Assembly: GCA_034638255.1 (NCBI GenBank)
Contig: JAWPGT010000016.1
Span: forward strand, 372,001-436,000
DNA from: Coprinus comatus
Taxonomy: Eukaryota; Basidiomycota; Agaricomycetes; Agaricales; Agaricaceae
Length of the DNA: 64,000 nt
Direction of reading: 5' to 3'
Shown here: in pieces, positions 1 to 12,090 of the stretch
Layout of the letters: every line of letters begins with the position of its first letter
Numbering within the stretch: position 1 is the stretch's first letter
The notes under the pieces: generated by a model
The model's input: only the letters and a program-made list of their open reading frames with translations
Databases searched by the model: none
What the model was told of the DNA's origin: nothing
Translations under genes and position numbers: made by a program

Positions 1-29
1 AAATGGGAGGGACCACCAACAAAAACAAT

Positions 30-3000
30 CTACCTTTTCCTTGGCATCTTCTTCCTAGGTACATTCCTTCTCGTCCCAATTCCATTCCCATTCCCATTCA
101 CCACTTGACCACCAAAACCCTCTCCATTAACACTACTACTACTACCACCACCTAATCCTGATTGTTTTCGTTGTCGTTGACGTGTAGTTCGTGTTCTTGA
201 TCTAGTAGTAACTCTCGACCTGGAATTCATTCCACCTACCACACCTACACCATCATCATCATCATCATCATCCAATTCCGATCTCACTTCCAACTCCAAT
301 TCCACTTCCATCCGATCCGCTTCATCATCATCATCATCATCCCCCCTCTCCTCCTCATCATAGTTGTACTGTAATTCATCATCCGATAAATCAGGAGAAA
401 CTTCCATACGAACTCGTTTTTTCCCTTTCCCAATACTAGCACTACTAGTATTAGTACTAGTTTGCGTATAACGAGTACCAACAGAAGAAATCGAATCTCC
501 AGACGCAACCAATCCCATTGAACCCATCCCCATTCCCATTCCCAACCCCAATCCCACTTCCGATCCCACTCTTTCTCCTATCCTATACAACAAAGGTCCA
601 GATCCCGACTCTGACTCTGACTCCGACTCAGAATCAGACCCCATATAATCAATTTCCCAATCCACTCTTTCTCCAATCCTAGATAAAAGTGAAAGTGATT
701 TCGAATTTTCATACATTTCCTTGGAAGGTTCCGGAATATTCAAATTTTCATGTTCTACTTTTGATAAAACATGAGCTCTTCTTTCAATTGGTTTTGGTTT
801 TGGTTTTGGTTTTGATTTTGGAAATGTGAGATTCGTATTTGGATTCGAACGTGAATATGGGTCTGGATTTGAATTCGACGGTCCAGCGCCATTTCTTCGA
901 CTACCACTTCGACTACCACTACCACTAGCATCACTCCCTCTACCACCAACACCATTACCCCTAGGAGTAATTTGACCAATAGCCAAAATGCCGTTAATAT
1001 TAGTATCAAAACTAACATCCGGATCAAACCCAGGCATCTCCGTAAGCATCGAAAAATCTTGGGAATCAATAGAACTAATCTCTGAAGGATTCGTAGCATA
1101 TGAACAAGGGTTAAAAGTAGATAACCAAAGATGGTTAAATGAATCTGTTACTGAAAGTCGGACTTTTGGATTGTTTTCTAATAGACCTTGGATAAAGTTT
1201 TGACCTATTGGGAGAACGGAGGTGAGAAACGATATAGCAGTTAGAAATGAGTTGGTAGATAAGATAAGAGGGGGTGGTTGAAAAAATGTGCATTTACACT
1301 TACATTGTTTACTGGCAGGTGGTTCAATGTTATTTAAAAGCGACCAATCGACGTGCCTGCTCAGGATACGAACTTGAAAATCGTGTGTTGTATTTTCTAT
1401 GAATGGACTGCTATTTGTTAACCTATAAAAAGGTTCAGTTATCAGTTGTTATGTAAATCGAGGTTTTTCATTATTATAAACACGATTGGAAAAGGGAAGA
1501 CAAAAAAGAAATGGGACTAACATTGAAAAAACAATCACACCAACACTCCAACTATCAACTTTATTCGTATATCCTTCTCCTAGTTTTTGAGTTACGATTT
1601 CCGGAGCTAGATAGGCCGGTGTACCACACATCGTCTACAAGTATTTATTTGAGAGGTGACAGATATATTTGAAGTAGAAATACTTACACGAAGCATGGTT
1701 TCGCTGTTGACGATTTTAGCTAGACCGAAATCTGCGATTTTGACTATGGGTGGTTCATCCTTTGTTACGAGAACATTCTAGTTCAAGGTTAGTAGCTACA
1801 TCAACACGAATTGTTCGGGTGTTGCATACCTCTGGTTTGAGATCACGATGTGTAATTCCTTTGCCATGAATGTACTATAGTGAAAAACCAAAGTCAGCTC
1901 TATATTTCGGGGATTCAGATAAGAAAGAGGACTGACGGAAAGAGCGCGACACATTTGATACGTTATATGCCTGGTACTGGGTTCGCCTAGAAGAAATATC
2001 CTGTTAAAGATTCAAGATGCTGCAGATATCCGAGACTCACTTAGGCCACCTCGATCCAAAATATATGAAAGCAAATCGCCACCTTCAACTAATTCCAAAA
2101 CCAACTCTATTGTAACAATTTTGGTTAAGAGTTCTCAAAACAACAAAGACAAGACTCACCAATGTGGGTATCGGTAACGAAAGATTCCTTCAACTGAACA
2201 ATATTCTCATGCTGAAGTTCCTTCATGATGTCAATTTCCCTTTGAAAAGTTCTAGTAGCACCCGATGAGTGAAGGTGTTTGTTTGCGTTGATGATTTTGA
2301 CTGCATAGAATTTTCCTGTCGACCTTGAAACAGCTTTCATGACTGTTGCATAGGCTCCCTTTCCTAATTCGTGACTGAGGTCGTAGGATGCATAGAGTCC
2401 GGTTGTTGGTTGGCCACCTGCGAGGTGTCGATAGATGAATCCTGGAAGAATGGTCAGAAGAGAACGCGTAAGAGGAGGAGATGGAACTGACGGAAATCCT
2501 GTGCTGGGTCCAAATGAGCAGATACAGTGGCTAATGATAGTTCGTTCCCTTCTCTGAGAATCATTGTTATTCCTTTGCCGAGTTTCATGCCATTGATCTA
2601 GGGAATGGTGTGTTATAATAGCGCGTCTGGCACAATGAGAAGAACGCACATAAGTTCCATTACTCGACCTATCTGTGACTGTAACCACTGAGTCTCGCGC
2701 TTCTGATCCATCCCAAGAAATGTCACAATGATGATTGCCTGTTGTGGTAAACGGAAAGGACAAAGAGAGGCGAGAAAAGAGACGTACTGATTCTAGAGCC
2801 AGTCAAGATGACATGGTTGTTTGGGTTTCGACCAAGCACGTAGTTTGGCTGCGTTCTCCAAAAGTCTATGCGTGCGACGAGAGAGTTGCAAGGCTGAAGA
2901 TAACCCCAGAGATGGCTGTCCATTGAGAGTTCGGAGTAAGAGTCGTGCAGGCTGCTACTGTCCTTTTGAATGAATTGGTGGTCGTACATTGTGTACAGTC

Positions 3001-3067
3001 CACGGCGGACTGTGGTGTGTGGTTGATGGCTGAAGCGCTGATGAATGACAGACACGCTTTGGCCCAT
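30..3067 (-). CDS. Chk2/Rad53/Cds1-type checkpoint kinase (FHA + Ser/Thr kinase)
   Basis: Eleven exons on the minus strand: 3067-2788, 2738-2650, 2597-2492, 2441-2160, 2133-2041, 1986-1937, 1874-1830, 1777-1688, 1634-1522, 1422-1304 and 1204-30, giving about 813 residues. The N-terminus carries an FHA domain ([11 protein letters not shown], then SSNGTY joined by splicing to INGMKLGKG). A complete kinase domain follows: glycine loop [11 protein letters not shown], catalytic lysine in [22 protein letters not shown] and [14 protein letters not shown] plus kinase in this order is the architecture of the DNA-damage checkpoint kinase Chk2/Rad53/Cds1, which acts in the nucleus. The C-terminal third is low complexity (Ser/Gly, Asp runs) and ends in a basic KKMPRKR tail, a possible nuclear localisation signal. 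The start is the first ATG leading into the FHA region; an in-frame non-ATG extension upstream was not used. Family assignment is firm; exact orthology is inference. Confidence 0.88.
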
Positions 3068-4382
3068 CAAATCAATTATCCAATTTCTCACAATTAGCAC
3101 TTCAACAGACCACTCCCAAATTATCCCATATTTCAATTATTTCGTCATCTCATCGACAAAACACAGCGTAAATTCCTTATAGGTCTACGCCTTTCAATTG
3201 TTTTTGGCTTGTCTAGTCCTAGAACAAATAGATTACTAGCCCTACTTACTATTGTTAGATATCCATTCCATTTCCAATGCGTTTGGAATCTGATCGCATA
3301 TTCACCCCACTCTATGATCCGGATTTATGGCATTAACCATTGACAAGACCATTACGCTCGATTATATATCTGATCTCTAGAAAACAATATGGCTGACTCT
3401 CCGCCAACTCCCATCCCCGAAATATGACATCAATCAGCAATTGAGAAGTATTTTTGGTGGGTTGGAGATGAACCCTGGGACCGTTCAGAGTCTCCCGACT
3501 GTTATTTGGACTCTCAACTTCGAGACAAGTACATGTACTGTACGTAGTAACCTTATCTCTCGATACAAATAACAATCAAGTCGGCTTTATTGTGTATATT
3601 TCTTTGTAAGGCGGTCAAGCGCCAAGCAATCCGCGTATCGAATCAATGTTTTGATGGAGATATTAGATATTCTGGATATACCATGGATAAGAACAACGAC
3701 TCACTTACTTTTGTCCAACTTTTTACTGATCCTCGAATTCAGGCGCCGTCCGGTTAGAGAATTAACCTACATATAAATGCGATTTACTGATACATTTACT
3801 AGTATATTATATACTAAACATTCACTGGTAGACTCGACCCAAGTTCCTGACTTCGAATCCGATTCCTCAAGGTCATCCAAAAATGACTTTACTGGTGAGT
3901 AGATACCCCTCCTTTCTTCCATTTTTGCGCTCTATAACTTCTTCCCAGACTTGATGGTGACACCAGGACCCCCGAATATCCCGATTGAGGCTGGGTGCCA
4001 AAATCGCCCTTTTTTGGCTTTTTTGTCCGGTCGGAATCCTTCCATTTTTGTCCGGTTTCGGCACCCGGCCTACCCCCAGTCGCTCAAATTTGTCCGGTTT
4101 TTGGCACCCAGCCTTAAAATTGCTAAAGAAATCCCAAATTTCCTAAAAAAAATATACCTATATGCTCGCTATATCAGGCCTCAAATTCAAAGGGAACTTA
4201 AAGTGCCTACACAGCCACCGTTTGTCCATGCAGGTCCAAATTTGAAAAACCGAACTAACAAACAGCTATCAACAGCTCTTGCTAACATCACACCACGCCA
4301 CACGCACACGCACAAGTGTCAAGTCAACCACCAAGAAAGAAAAAAAAACATCAGCTTTTGATCTCTACGATATTGGCAAAAG
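3068..4382. other. Upstream region of FunK1 copy 1, no gene
   Basis: No supportable gene. About 3640-3850 is similar to 7120-7290 downstream of copy 1. The stretch 3851-3950 and 4196-4382 aligns with the 5' exon, intron and N-terminal extension of the other FunK1 copies. About 245 bp between them (3952-4195) is extra and contains a short inverted-repeat element. The ATG that opens the extension in copies 2-4 is absent here. Confidence 0.6.
3989..4113. mobile_element. Short inverted-repeat (MITE-like) insertion
   Basis: Perfect 15 bp inverted repeats, GGCTGGGTGCCAAAA at 3989-4003 and its complement at 4099-4113, bound a 125 bp segment. The motif GTCCGG occurs three times inside, and a degenerate third GGCACCCGGCC sits at 4060. 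The other FunK1 copies lack this segment in their 5' regions. Flanks TTGA (left) and TTAA (right) match at three of four bases, so a target duplication is uncertain. Confidence 0.45.
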
Positions 4383-6879
4383 ATGACGAAGCCTGAAATT
4401 ATTCAATGCTCTTTTGACGACTTTCAGAAACATTACCTCCCTTTTATTCCAGATGACAAAGTTGTCCGTCGTGTTTGTGACGCACTTCAGAAAATTCCCG
4501 ATGCAAAATTCAACAACACATCCAAGGAATCAACAAACTTTGATCCTATTGGCGAAATTTGTAGTCAAATTTTGAAGATGGAGGACTCCTGGGACTGGGA
4601 TAAGCAAGAACGCGAACGTAACGATCTGAGTTACTACACACTTTCGAAGGAGACTCACATCGATTCTGACATGGAGGGTTGTACTCATCAAATTGACGCG
4701 TACTTGACCAACGACCGTTCAGATAAGGTTAAATTGAGTAAAGTTCATGCAGTGGACATCATTGTGCCATTTGAATTTAAGACTGGGGGTAGTAAAAATG
4801 AACTTCACAAGGTGTTTCTTCCTGATAATATTTACATTTTGCAAAACAATTTAACCATGTAGTATTAGAATCAGTTACAAGTCATCGAAGCTGCTTTTCA
4901 TACGATGAATGACGATCTTCGTCGACAGTTTATATTTGCGGCAAGTCACTACTCAAAATCCCATGTTTTTATTTCCTTGGTACTCATCTCCGTTCTCAGA
5001 TTACTGTAGAAGGAAACCGCATGTCAGTTTGTTACATTTCTCACTCTCATTGCGCCAAGTCCCAATCTATTGATATTAACGAGGTGCGAGAGACAATCAT
5101 ATATATATATTCCCTACTTATCTTAACGCAATTACAGGAACCAGAGAAATTCATTTCTCTGATGATCTCGCTTTACTATTCCACATATAAAGAGTTGGGT
5201 TTCGACCCTAACGTTTTTTGGGTGAAAGAAGAGGACGCTTTTATTTACAAGGTGAACGAGAAGTGGTACAAAGTCGCAGCATCCATCATTGATCACCGCC
5301 GTAACTGTCTTACTGGTCACTCCACACGCATTTTTATGATCGAGGAAGTGAAATCACTCGACGATTTGAACCCAGTGGACAACAAAGAAAAAGTGCTCAA
5401 GGATGTATGGTTGGACGCAGGCGCTCGTTCCGAACGTCAGATTCAATTAGCATTGTTTGAGGATATCGACAAGTTTTCTGCGGACCCAAATTGGAAACAG
5501 GATGCTCGTTTGAGGGATCTTTCTAGGAATCCTGAATCAATAGAGGAACTGGATCATCTGTTCCAAGACAAACGCTATAAGAACCTTTTTCTGCTTATTG
5601 CCGATGAATTCGCAGGCGTAATTTCCAAGTCGATCCCGGAGCAATCTTATCATCCACTAAATCTCCTCCCAAACTCTAATTCCACCCCTAATGTATCCAT
5701 TGACCCAGACTCTCAGTGGACATCTTCAGTTCCAGTGACTAGGGATGACCCACAACTAAAGGCAATAACCAAAGGAAAAGCTAAAAGATACTATGCTCCG
5801 AAACGACGCTTTTTCATGATTTTCGACGATGTATGCAAGACTGTCGATGCACTCCCGACCGTTGGTGATGCTTTTAAAGTTCTTGCAGGATGCGCCACAG
5901 GTACGTGACAACAAATTCTACCTTCATAAGTGTGCTAAATCATCATATCATGATACCAGCCCTCCGATTGATGTATTGCGCAGGTTGGGTTCACCGCGAT
6001 ATCAGTACTGGAAACATCATGGCTATTAGAGGGGATGGAGACAAATGGAACGTTAAACTCGCCGATTTGGAATTTGCAAAGAAGTTCCCTGACAACGAGG
6101 AAGGTAGCCATGAGCCCAAGACGGTATGTTTATGCAGAGTAACCCCCTATTTTCCATTTCTGACAATCTACCAGGGTACTCCGTTCTTCATGCCATATGA
6201 AATTCTCCTTGAGGGATATTATGCTCTGGATTTCGGCACAAATTGTTTTGAGGCTGGTCATATATCCATCAAAAAAGATAAAAAAATCTTTCTACATAAT
6301 CACCAACACGACCTAGAATCCCTTTTCTGGGTTCTCCTATGGTTGATCACCTGCAGAGTTAATCATGATATCTCCGCAAACTGGGCGGCATCTGCCTTCC
6401 AAGTGGATACTACTTGGCGTTCTGGTCGAATGCTGATGTTCATGTACACAATTAGCGAGCATCTTGCCGAGAAACTTCATCCCGATATGAAAGATTCTTC
6501 ACTCCCCAAATATGTTAATGGAGTGCGCGGACAGTTAGTGAATTGCATGGTTACCCGTTCTGAGATGGGTGATTGGATGGACCCTAAATCCTACTCCACC
6601 ATCCACCACATGTTCTTCCTCGCATTTCAACTCCTTAATAACCCAAATGAATCTTGGGCAACTGTTCCTCTCAAAAAACGGGTTTCTACTTCTGTCCATT
6701 TTACACACCCTCAGCAGAGTCAGGTACGACATATGAAACGCAAGGCCACTGATCCTGGTGACTCCAACCCGGCACTTGAGAAGAACGATGGGGATGAACC
6801 TGTCAGCCCTACTAACACTCCTGTACGAGGGAAGGTTTCTCGTAACAAACGATTCAAAGTGCAGCCTGTTGCAACTTAA
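4383..6879 (+). CDS. FunK1-type fungal protein kinase, copy 1
   Basis: Six exons: 4383-4811, 4869-4940, 5000-5083, 5138-5900, 5960-6123 and 6175-6879, about 738 residues. Catalytic motifs match the fungal-specific FunK1 family (Pfam Pkinase_fungal): GWVHRDISTGNIM (catalytic loop), KLADLEFAKKF where DLE takes the DFG place and keeps the metal-binding Asp, GTPFFMPYEIL (APE-like) and HDLESLFWVLLWLI. The substrate is unknown. The tail ends in PVSPTNTPVRGKVSRNKRFK, a basic segment that could be a nuclear signal. Intron 2 (4941-4999) starts with GCAAGT, a GC-AG intron. The start is the ATG beginning MTKPEIIQCSFDDF, which aligns with the starts of copies 2 to 4. The segment after PYEILL diverges from the sister copies (Lys-rich). 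First of three tandem copies in the same orientation. Confidence 0.87.
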
Positions 6880-8444
6880 AGTTTAAATGGCAGACCACCC
6901 TGTAGTATTCACTTGTCATTACTATACTTGGTCAACGAAATTTATATATTCCTGAGTAGCACGAAATGAGGCTGTTAATGTTACAATAATTTGGGTCCCA
7001 AGCATGTATACTGTATGTCCATATTGTCCCTACCATTCTACTTTCTTGAATTCGCGAGTCCTATATATATATGATTACCTACTGGCTTTCCACCTTGGCC
7101 TCAATCACAAAAAGCTCGAATCATTGATATTCCGAATATGACATTGATTTATGAGAAGAAGAATACTTTACTTGTTCCAAGTTTTTACTGACCTCAACTT
7201 TGGGCGCCGTCCAGCTAGGGAGTTAACACATGGGGTCCTATATGATGAGATGTTACTAGTGGCAGACTCGACCCCCTCGATTTCATGGACTATCCCGCGG
7301 TATCGAAGTCGAAAACAGAAAACGGTGAATCGTGATCAATATTTTTACACAGCTGTACATAACAAACGAATATCGAGAAAGATTACTGTATCAGGTTATA
7401 CCTGCGTTATTATTAATAATACTGATAGAGATAAACCATCACAAGGGTGTTAAGTATACATCATTGTTTAGTATGTTTTATGAATCATATGAATAAAAAT
7501 CCAATAAGTATAAATATAGTAATGTCAAAAACTAGAGAGGATGGAGGTAGAAATCCAATTGGAAATGAGTTCAGCATCGGGAGACAGTGATAATATAATA
7601 GAAGGGGAATGAGATCGAGGAGGTTATTATCAATTGGTAGGGTCATTGTATGCTAGGTGGCATTGCGTTCGACATCTATTCATGCTACATGTGCACTGGT
7701 CCTTGCTGTTCGCAACGCAAGGCCGTTCAAATTCCTTATTATGCAATGTGACTCTTCAAATTGGTGTGATTGGGAGAATTGAATTATGATCGAGGATAAA
7801 GAAAGGGAAAAGTCATATGTGTTAGAAGGACCGATTATCGGATAGTATGATAGTAAGGATAAGGATAACATTGTTAACAGGATGTGATCACAGAAGTGCC
7901 CAGACAACGCTAGTACAATAATCATGGAAATTCTAATTACACATTTAGTATTAACTCCAAACGGTGACTGCAAATGACAGCGTACAGGGCTGATGCGTTT
8001 TGCTAAGTTCTGATGAACTCCCGGATAAGATTGTTTTGAGTTGAGAATACTACATCTTTACATCCACTATACTACGTGGCCTTTGTGACTATTGCGAGGC
8101 ATATTTACGTTCGGAAATTAATGGTATTTCTTGTGTTTTGTATTTATGCAAAAATTCCAAAAGAAAAGCCCAAAACGACGGATATTATATACTAATCGGA
8201 GGTTGAAACATGCGCTTGAAAGCTTGAATAGAAGGATCAATCGCCTTGGGTTTAATCAAGATACCACATCCAGCTTGTCTGATTTCAACAGCGCTGTCGA
8301 GCATTAGCGTCTTTTTTTTTCCCATCATTTATACTTCCCAGGGGTAGCGTTAGCGTCTGAGCCTCAATGAGGACATGTGCCAGTCTCGACTCTCAGATTA
8401 ACCGTTCATTCTCCATCGATTATCGATTTCGTAAGATGCTATCT

Positions 8445-8466
8445 CTGGCGTATAAAATATTCGGCA
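8445..8466 (+). promoter_or_regulatory. Conserved FunK1 core promoter motif, copy 2
   Basis: CTGGCGTATAAAATATTCGGC lies about 95-115 bp upstream of the ATG at 8559. Near-identical AT-rich boxes sit at the same distance in copy 3 (11705-11725) and copy 4 (45534-45554). The conserved position suggests a TATA-like core promoter. It is not found upstream of copy 1. Confidence 0.5.
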
Positions 8467-8558
8467 AAAAATATGTGAGCTTCCTCAGTTTTCTCCCATT
8501 TCTCAACCGCAGAGTCACAACATACACTCTTGATTGATCGCTGGGTCTATCGAGTAAC

Positions 8559-8849
8559 ATGTCTGGACAAAATTCCTCACGAAGTGCGGTGAATGCCGCT
8601 GGAGGGTAGATACCATTCTTTCCTCCCTCCCTTGTTTGCACTCTATATCTTTTCTGCCCAGAATTCCGAACACTCCACCTAACGGTCCAAAGATAGAATT
8701 GCCTACACAGCCACCGTATGTTCATGACGGAGAGCCAAATTTGGAAACCGAACTAAGGTACAGCTATCAACAGGTCCCAGACACCGCGTACGCACAAGTC
8801 AACAACCACCAAGAAGCAGACCTCGGCGCGACCCTCAATTGCCAAAGAG
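8559..8849 (+). pseudogene. N-terminal extension of FunK1 copy 2, frameshifted
   Basis: The ATG at 8559 opens exon 8559-8605, and intron 8606-8661 leads into an exon that should read into the kinase. Relative to copy 4 there is one extra base near 8781-8792 (ACACCGCGTACGCAC versus ACACACGCACGCAC). The extension therefore runs out of frame and stops at 8879-8881. Translation of the kinase then has to begin at the ATG at 8850. This could also be a leader read as an upstream open frame. Confidence 0.55.
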
Positions 8850-11299
8850 ATGAAGTCAGAAATCATCTCGTGCTCATTTGAAGACTTTCAGAAGAATTAT
8901 CTCCCTTTTATTCCACCTGAAGAGGTCGTGCATCGTGTATGTGAGGCGCTTAAGAAAATACCAGATGCGACATTCAACGCAACCAAGGGTGACTTGGAGT
9001 CAACCAACTTTAGTCCCATTGGGAAAATTTGCCGTTGTATTGGGGAGGTGAAGATGAAGGATCTGCAACGTGAACGCAACAGCCTATTTTACCACACAGT
9101 TCCAAATACTCCCATCAGTTCTGGCATGGAGGGTTGCTCTCATCGAATTGACGCGTGCTTGACCAACGAACCACCCAAGGAAGATGAAGATGATCATAAT
9201 TTGGAAAAGATACACGCGGCAAACATCACTCTGCCATTTGAATTCAAGACCAATCGTAGTAAAGAGGAGCTTCACAAAGTATTTCTCCTGAATCATTACA
9301 TTTCCAACTACTTATCATGTGGCATTAGAACCAGTTGCAAATCATTGGGGCTGCTGTTCATACAATGAATGACGATCCGCGGCGACAATTCATGTTTGCG
9401 GCAAGTCGTCGAATTCTGTGTTTTATTTTCTACTACTAAACTCCGTCTCAGATTACTATCGAGGGAAACCGCATGTCAGTTTGGTACTTCTCTCGTTCAC
9501 ATTCTGCCAAGTCCATATCCGTTGATATAAACGAGGTGCGAGAGACGATCATGTATTTTTTCCCTATATCTATGAACACATTTACAGGAGCCAGAGAAAT
9601 TTGTTTCTCTGATGATCTCACTTTACCATGCCACATATGAAGAACTGGGCTTCGACCCTAATGTTTGTTGGGTGCAAGAGGAGGATGCCTTTGTTTACAC
9701 GGTGCACGAGAAGTTATACAAAGCCACAGCATCCATCGTTGAACACCGCCACAAATGTCTTACCGGACGTTCTACACGCGTTTTCATGGTTAAGGAAGTG
9801 AAATCATTCGACGATCTGACCCCAGTGGACGACAAAGAAAAGGTACTCAAAGATGTGTGGTTGGACTCAGGCGCTTGTTCCGAAGGCCAGATTCAGTTAG
9901 CACTGTTTGATGATATTGAGAAGTTTGCTGCAGATCCAAATTGGAGACAGGATGCTCGTTTGGTGGATCTTTCTGAGGAACCCGAATCAATAGAGGAACT
10001 GGATTATCTGTTCCAGGAGAAACGCTATGAAAATCTTTTCCTGCTTATTTCGGATGAGTTTGCAGGTGTCGAGTCGAAGTCGATCCCGGATGAATCTTAT
10101 TACCCAATAAATCTCCTCCCATGCTTTAAATTCACTTCTAGTAAAACTATTGGCCCATGCTCTCAGCGTATATCTTCAGGTCCAGCAACTAGGGATAACC
10201 CACAGCTACAGAGGTTAACTGAACAGAAACCAAGACGTTACGCTCCAAAACAACGTTACTTCATAGTTTTTGACGATATATGCAAGACTGTCGATGCACT
10301 CCCGACCGTTGGTGACGCAATTCACGTTCTTGCAGGATGCGCCACTGGTAAGCAACATGCCAAATTCTACACGTATCAAGATGCTAAAACATGATACCAG
10401 CTCTCCGATTGATGTATTGCGCAGGTTGGGTTCACCGTGATATCAGTACTGGAAACATCATGGCTGTTAGAGGTGATGGAGGTAAATGGAATGTAAAACT
10501 CGCCGATTTGGAATTTGCAAAGAAGTTTCCTGACAACGAGGAAGGTAGCCATGATCCCAAGACGGTATGTTTATGCAGTTCTGACCACATGATTTCCATT
10601 CTGACAATCCGCCAGGGTACCCCCTTCTTCATGCCATACGAAATTCTCCTTGGCAAGTACTACACTCCCGATGGTTCTTACAATCCCTCCAACAACCGAC
10701 TACAAAGTATTTTCGCATCACAGCCTAAGCCAAATCCAGTCGCCCTCTTGCATAATCACCAACACGACCTGGAATCTCTTTTCTGGGTTCTCCTATGGTT
10801 GATCACCTCCAGAGTTAATCACGATAACTCTGCGAATTGGGCAGCACCCACCTTCCAGGAGATTACTGTTTTACATATTGACCGAGGAGAAACATTTAGG
10901 ACGACAATTGAGCAGGAGCTTTCCCAGAACCTTCGCCCTGAGCTGAAAGATAGGCTTCCAACAATTGTGGATTTCATACGATACCACTTAATGGGATGTA
11001 TGATTACCCATTCTAAAGAGGGTGACTGGAAAGATCCTAAATCTTATTCCCTAATCCATGCAATGTTCTTCTTGGCATTTCGAGACCTCAACAACCCAAG
11101 TCAACGTTGGGCCGCTGTTGCACTCCAAGAGCGAAGTTTCACTGCTGTCCATTTTCCACGCCCTCAATTCAAAAGTATGGCGAGACATATGAAACGCAAG
11201 GTCACTGATGATGGGGACTACAAGCTTGAACCTGTCAGTCCTACTAACGCTCCTGTACGAGGGAAGGTTTCTCGAAAGCGATCCAAAGTTGCACCTTAA
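8850..11299 (+). CDS. FunK1-type fungal protein kinase, copy 2
   Basis: Six exons with the copy 1 plan: 8850-9278, 9329-9400, 9452-9535, 9588-10347, 10401-10564 and 10616-11299, about 730 residues. The start MKSEIISCSFEDFQ aligns with the other copies. Motifs seen: GWVHRDISTGNIM, KLADLEFAKKF, GTPFFMPYEIL and HDLESLFWVLLWLI, then a tail with PVSPTNAPVRGKVSRKRSK. These are the expected FunK1 catalytic and activation-segment motifs, so activity is plausible, but no target can be inferred. Intron 2 (9401-9451) begins GCAAGT (GC-AG). Second of three tandem copies. Confidence 0.87.
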
Positions 11300-12090
11300 A
11301 ATGATGAATCCCTGTGTAGACTAACAATTACAAACCACTTGCCATTACACAATTGGCCGAATCCTGGTAGTCGATTCCGAAATTTCATAAGAATCACCTG
11401 AACAACTTGAACTGTTGTTAGTTGGTAAACATACCCCGGGACAGAAGATCTGGAACACTGAAAAATCTGCTGCGCTTGCCTTCTAGAAGACTACTATTTC
11501 AGCATTTGGAGCAAAATTTGCCCATATGCTTTAAGAAAAGGTCAGAAAAAACATACTTTGCGCGAATGTGAATAATTCTTTTTGTTGAACGTGACATACT
11601 GAACGACACGTTATAGAACCAACCTACATCCGTAGAGTCTCATCAAGATCGGAAATCTTGGTGAAACCAGTTGACGTCAATAGTCAGATCAGACCGTCTC
11701 ATCGCTGGCGTATTTTATATTCGGCGGGAAACATGTGAGCTTCCCCAGTTTTCGCCCATTTTCTAACCAACATCTTCCACCCGCAACCTATACTTAGATT
11801 GATTCATGTCTGGACATGACTCTTCCTCACAACGGTCATCTGAGAATGACATTACTGGGTGGATACCCCTCCTTTCCTCTCTTGTTTACGCCCTATATAA
11901 CCTCTTCCCAGAGTCTATCATACTCCACCTCGCGAGGTACTTGAAGTGCCTGCACAGCCACCGTATGTCCATGCAACCAAATTAGAAACTGAATTAACAA
12001 ACAGTTGTCAATAGGTCTGTCACACCACGCACGGGAAAGTCACATACCACCAAGAAACAGACATCGGCTCGACCGTCAATTGGCAGAGCC
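11300..12090. other. Upstream region of FunK1 copy 3
   Basis: From about 11529 this region is nearly identical to 45357-45840 upstream of copy 4, marking a segmental duplication. It holds the promoter box (11705-11725), the ATG at 11806 and the exon 11806-11858 of the N-terminal extension. That extension meets an in-frame TAG at 12012-12014, where copy 4 has CAG. Nothing else is recognisable in 11300-11528. Confidence 0.6.

Larger units (their letters stand above)
6880..8849. other. Intergenic region between FunK1 copies 1 and 2
   Basis: No full gene. About 7120-7290 repeats sequence found upstream of copy 1 (shared core around TTTTTACTGA and GGCGCCGTCC), so it may be the remnant of another FunK1 5' region. 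Short open frames here lack family motifs. The copy 2 promoter and 5' exon occupy about 8440-8849. Confidence 0.55.

Noticed and set aside
284..1099. Alternative low-complexity frames at the left edge
   Set aside because: They overlap the last exon of the checkpoint kinase in other frames and consist of repetitive residues.
7151..7453. Open frame of 100 codons between FunK1 copies 1 and 2
   Set aside because: No motif, non-conserved, and its start lies in a duplicated upstream tract.
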